The notes beneath the pieces are model-generated. The model was given only the letters and a program-made list of their open reading frames with translations, was not told the origin of the DNA and made no database searches. A DNA stretch of 64,000 nucleotides from NCBI GenBank assembly GCA_030017715.1, contig JASEIU010000002.1, positions 360,915 through 424,914 on the forward strand, given 5' to 3'. Positions 61,771-64,000 of this stretch are shown piece by piece. Position 1 is the stretch's first letter. Every line of letters starts with the position of its first letter. Position numbers and translations under genes: made by a program. This DNA comes from Candidatus Saccharicenans sp. Lineage in GTDB: Bacteria > Acidobacteriota > Aminicenantia > Aminicenantales > Saccharicenantaceae.

Positions 61771-62370
61771 TCATCTCCTGTCTGATAATTTGACCTGTCT
61801 CAGCATTGACCAGAGCAGAGCCAGGCTCCCGGCACCTCCCAGAATCAGGGCGGCCAGTCCCAGGCTGGTTGACGGGAAAATGTTGGACAGAAGTCCGCCC
61901 ACCACTTCTATAAATATGCGCAGGGCTTTGGCTAATCCGTAAGCCTGTTGAATAAGCCTGAAGATGAAGCTGCTGAGATCGGCGGCCAGATTAAAGAGGC
62001 TCTTGAAAATTTTCAGGCAGACAGGAAAAAGAGCAGTCCCGGTGCCCAGGGCCAGAATTGTCACCAGCAGGCTGAATAAAAGATAAGCGCCGCCGGCCAG
62101 CCACAGCCAGAACCTGGCCGAAGACTTAAGGGACGGCAGGCTGGCCATCACCCGGTCGGAGAAGTCGGGCGGCAGCGCCGGCTCCGGCAGGCCGGAAATG
62201 GACTTTAGGTAGAGACAACGGTCGGCCAGCAACCGCCGGCAACGGGAGCAGGCAACGAGATGTTCTTCTACCCGGGCCCGGCCTTCGCCAGGCAACACCT
62301 GCTCCAGGTAAGAGTAAATTTCATTCAGGTCGGGACAGCTCATTTTTCCTCCAGCCAGGAGCGAAGCCAT
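61771..62370 (-). CDS. zinc-finger anti-sigma factor-like membrane protein
   Basis: HLVACSRCRRLLAD zinc-binding motif, two TM segments, overlaps the ECF sigma gene. Confidence 0.82.
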   Translation of the reverse strand: MASLLAGGKMSCPDLNEIYSYLEQVLPGEGRARVEEHLVACSRCRRLLADRCLYLKSISGLPEPALPPDFSDRVMASLPSLKSSARFWLWLAGGAYLLFSLLVTILALGTGTALFPVCLKIFKSLFNLAADLSSFIFRLIQQAYGLAKALRIFIEVVGGLLSNIFPSTSLGLAALILGGAGSLALLWSMLRQVKLSDRR

Positions 62371-62924
62371 TCCCGGGCTTGAAACACCCGGTTTTTGACC
62401 GTGCCCACCGGCAGATGCTTGATGGCTGCGATCTCTTCATATGAAAAATCATTCATATGTCTGAGGACAAACAACTCTTTCAGGCTCTCCGGAAGCCGGC
62501 TTATGGCCTGTTCAATCTTCTCCAGGAGTTCCCTTTTTTCAAAGTTTTCAGAAACCGGCGGCTCGTAATCGGGAACCTGCAGCGGCCGGCGGTCTTCGTC
62601 CTCAGATTGGCTATCGATTGACATCAGGGGCAATTTCTTCTTTCTCCAGTGGTCGATCAGCAGGTTGGAGGCTATCCGGAAAAGCCAGGTGGAAAACTGG
62701 TATTTTTCACGGTAAGTGTGAAGAGCGGCATAGGCTCTCAGGAAAACTTCCTGGGTAAAGTCCAGACTCAATTCTCTCTCCTGCAGCAGCCGGCCGAAAT
62801 AGTTGAACAGCGGCTGCTGGTATTTTTTGACCAGAAGCTCGAAAGACTGCCTGTCTCCTTTGAGACTCTGACGCACCAGAATTCTGTCCTCATCGGGCAC
62901 CATCTTGGGCTTCTGCATATTCAT
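62340..62924 (-). CDS. ECF (sigma-70 family) RNA polymerase sigma factor
   Basis: YFGRLLQERELSLDFTQEVFLRAYAALHTYREKYQFSTWLFRIASNLLIDHWRKK; YEEIAAIKHLPVGTVKNRVFQAREWL. Confidence 0.95.
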   Translation of the reverse strand: MNMQKPKMVPDEDRILVRQSLKGDRQSFELLVKKYQQPLFNYFGRLLQERELSLDFTQEVFLRAYAALHTYREKYQFSTWLFRIASNLLIDHWRKKKLPLMSIDSQSEDEDRRPLQVPDYEPPVSENFEKRELLEKIEQAISRLPESLKELFVLRHMNDFSYEEIAAIKHLPVGTVKNRVFQAREWLRSWLEEK

Positions 62925-62961
62925 ACGAAAAATCGACCGGCGGGTTTAAGAACCCTGAGGG

Positions 62962-63684
62962 CTACTTAATGGAGCCGGTCTCGATTATCTCGCAGTCCGG
63001 CGGGACCCGGAGGTTGAAAATTTCCTCCGGTATTTTTCGGTCGGTTACGATCCGTCTGAAATGATATTCCAGTTTTCCCCCTGCCGGTTCAAAAAAAACG
63101 GCCTTGGTGATAAGCCAGCTATCCCGGTCTATTTCCAGCAGCAGATAGGAGAACTGGCCATCCTCGACGGGGATGAGGCGGAGCTGGTAGACGTTTTTTC
63201 GTTCGCTGGGGAAGGGATTGAACTCAACCCGGTAGCGCTCGGACAGGGATAAATTGCCCGACAGGAGTCCCAGGATTTCCGATTCCTGAACTTCGGACCG
63301 GGCGGCATTCTTGATAAGTTGCTTATCCTCGGGGAAATATAGCCAGAAGTTGCCGTCCTTGACCAGAAAAATCTGTTTTTCGGGGGAGTTGTATTCCCAG
63401 CGCATCCGGTCCGGGCGGCTTATGAAAAGCTGGCCCTGTCCCGTCATGGGCTCGGGCGTGCTGGAGGAATAGTAGAACTGCCGGAACTCGGCTCTCAGGG
63501 TAACGACTGCCTTCAGCCTGTTCTCCAGGCGGCGGGCGACCTGGTCGGCCGTGAGGTCGGCGGCAGCGGTTAAGAGGGGCTGAATAGCGACACAGGCCAG
63601 CAGAACCAGCCGCCGCAGCGGCCTGGCCGAGAAAAGCCCGGCCCTTATCCCGGCCGGAACGGCCTTATAAAATGACATGGTCAA
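62962..63684 (-). CDS. lolA: LolA-like outer membrane lipoprotein carrier
   Basis: LKAVVTLRAEFRQFYYSSSTPEPMTGQGQLFISRPDRMRWEYNSPEKQIFLVKDGNFWLYFPEDKQ. Confidence 0.9.
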   Translation of the reverse strand: MTMSFYKAVPAGIRAGLFSARPLRRLVLLACVAIQPLLTAAADLTADQVARRLENRLKAVVTLRAEFRQFYYSSSTPEPMTGQGQLFISRPDRMRWEYNSPEKQIFLVKDGNFWLYFPEDKQLIKNAARSEVQESEILGLLSGNLSLSERYRVEFNPFPSERKNVYQLRLIPVEDGQFSYLLLEIDRDSWLITKAVFFEPAGGKLEYHFRRIVTDRKIPEEIFNLRVPPDCEIIETGSIK

Positions 63685-63824
63685 ACCTCGATTTAAGACA
63701 GGTTAACCTTATTTTCTCCGAGCCTGCGGTCAATGTCAATCAACCCGGCCGGGCAGAATTCTTCTTGACAAGGGTGGAGAAAGCGGATAAAAGATAAGGG
63801 CAAAATATTCAAGGAGGGAACGGA

Positions 63825-64000
63825 TGTCCACAAAAAGCTTGAGAACAATTCTGACGCTGGTTATAGGCCTCGGTCTGCTGGCCGGTTTCTCTCTGGCCCA
63901 GACAGCTGAGGAGCTTATTAAGAGTGGCGACGAATATTATTCTAAATGGGAAGACCAGAAAGCGCTGGCCGAGTACCTGAAAGCCCTGGAAATAGAACCC
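63825..64000 (+). CDS. secreted TPR protein, partial (runs off window)
   Basis: MSTKSLRTILTLVIGLGLLAGFSLAQTAEELIKSGDEYYSKWEDQKALAEYLKALEIEP; RBS AGGAGGG. Confidence 0.75.

Overview
The window is dense, mostly housekeeping DNA from a Gram-negative-type bacterium. Gene style and content suggest a deep-branching lineage such as Aminicenantes, but that is inference and was not tested. I support about 55 protein-coding genes, 4 tRNAs (Lys, Glu, Val, Asp), one tmRNA, several promoters and terminators, and an interspersed palindromic repeat family. Housekeeping blocks are gatCA, rplU-rpmA-obgE-nadD-rsfS-rlmH, ligA, murB/murA, der and rplM-rpsI-rpsB-tsf-pyrH-frr. The most interesting region is 36.3-50.8 kb. 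It holds a group-4-type membrane [NiFe] hydrogenase operon joined to sulfhydrogenase/Asr-like beta and gamma electron-transfer subunits and to an FdhF-like molybdopterin protein. In that protein the catalytic Sec/Cys-His pair (and probably the Arg) of formate dehydrogenase is replaced. Stand-alone receiver proteins bracket the cluster, and a sensor kinase plus a REC-kinase hybrid follow it. Other notable items are a REC-PAS paralog pair with swapped c-di-GMP output domains (HD-GYP and GGDEF), a ~104 bp inverted-repeat element in at least three near-complete and several partial copies, a DUF4388/PATAN-like-DnaJ-TPR fusion, a secreted Q/N/E-rich repetitive protein beside a predicted beta-barrel, a eukaryote-type citrate synthase, and a split glutamine-dependent NAD synthetase. 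All functional calls come from reading the protein sequences; no database search was run.
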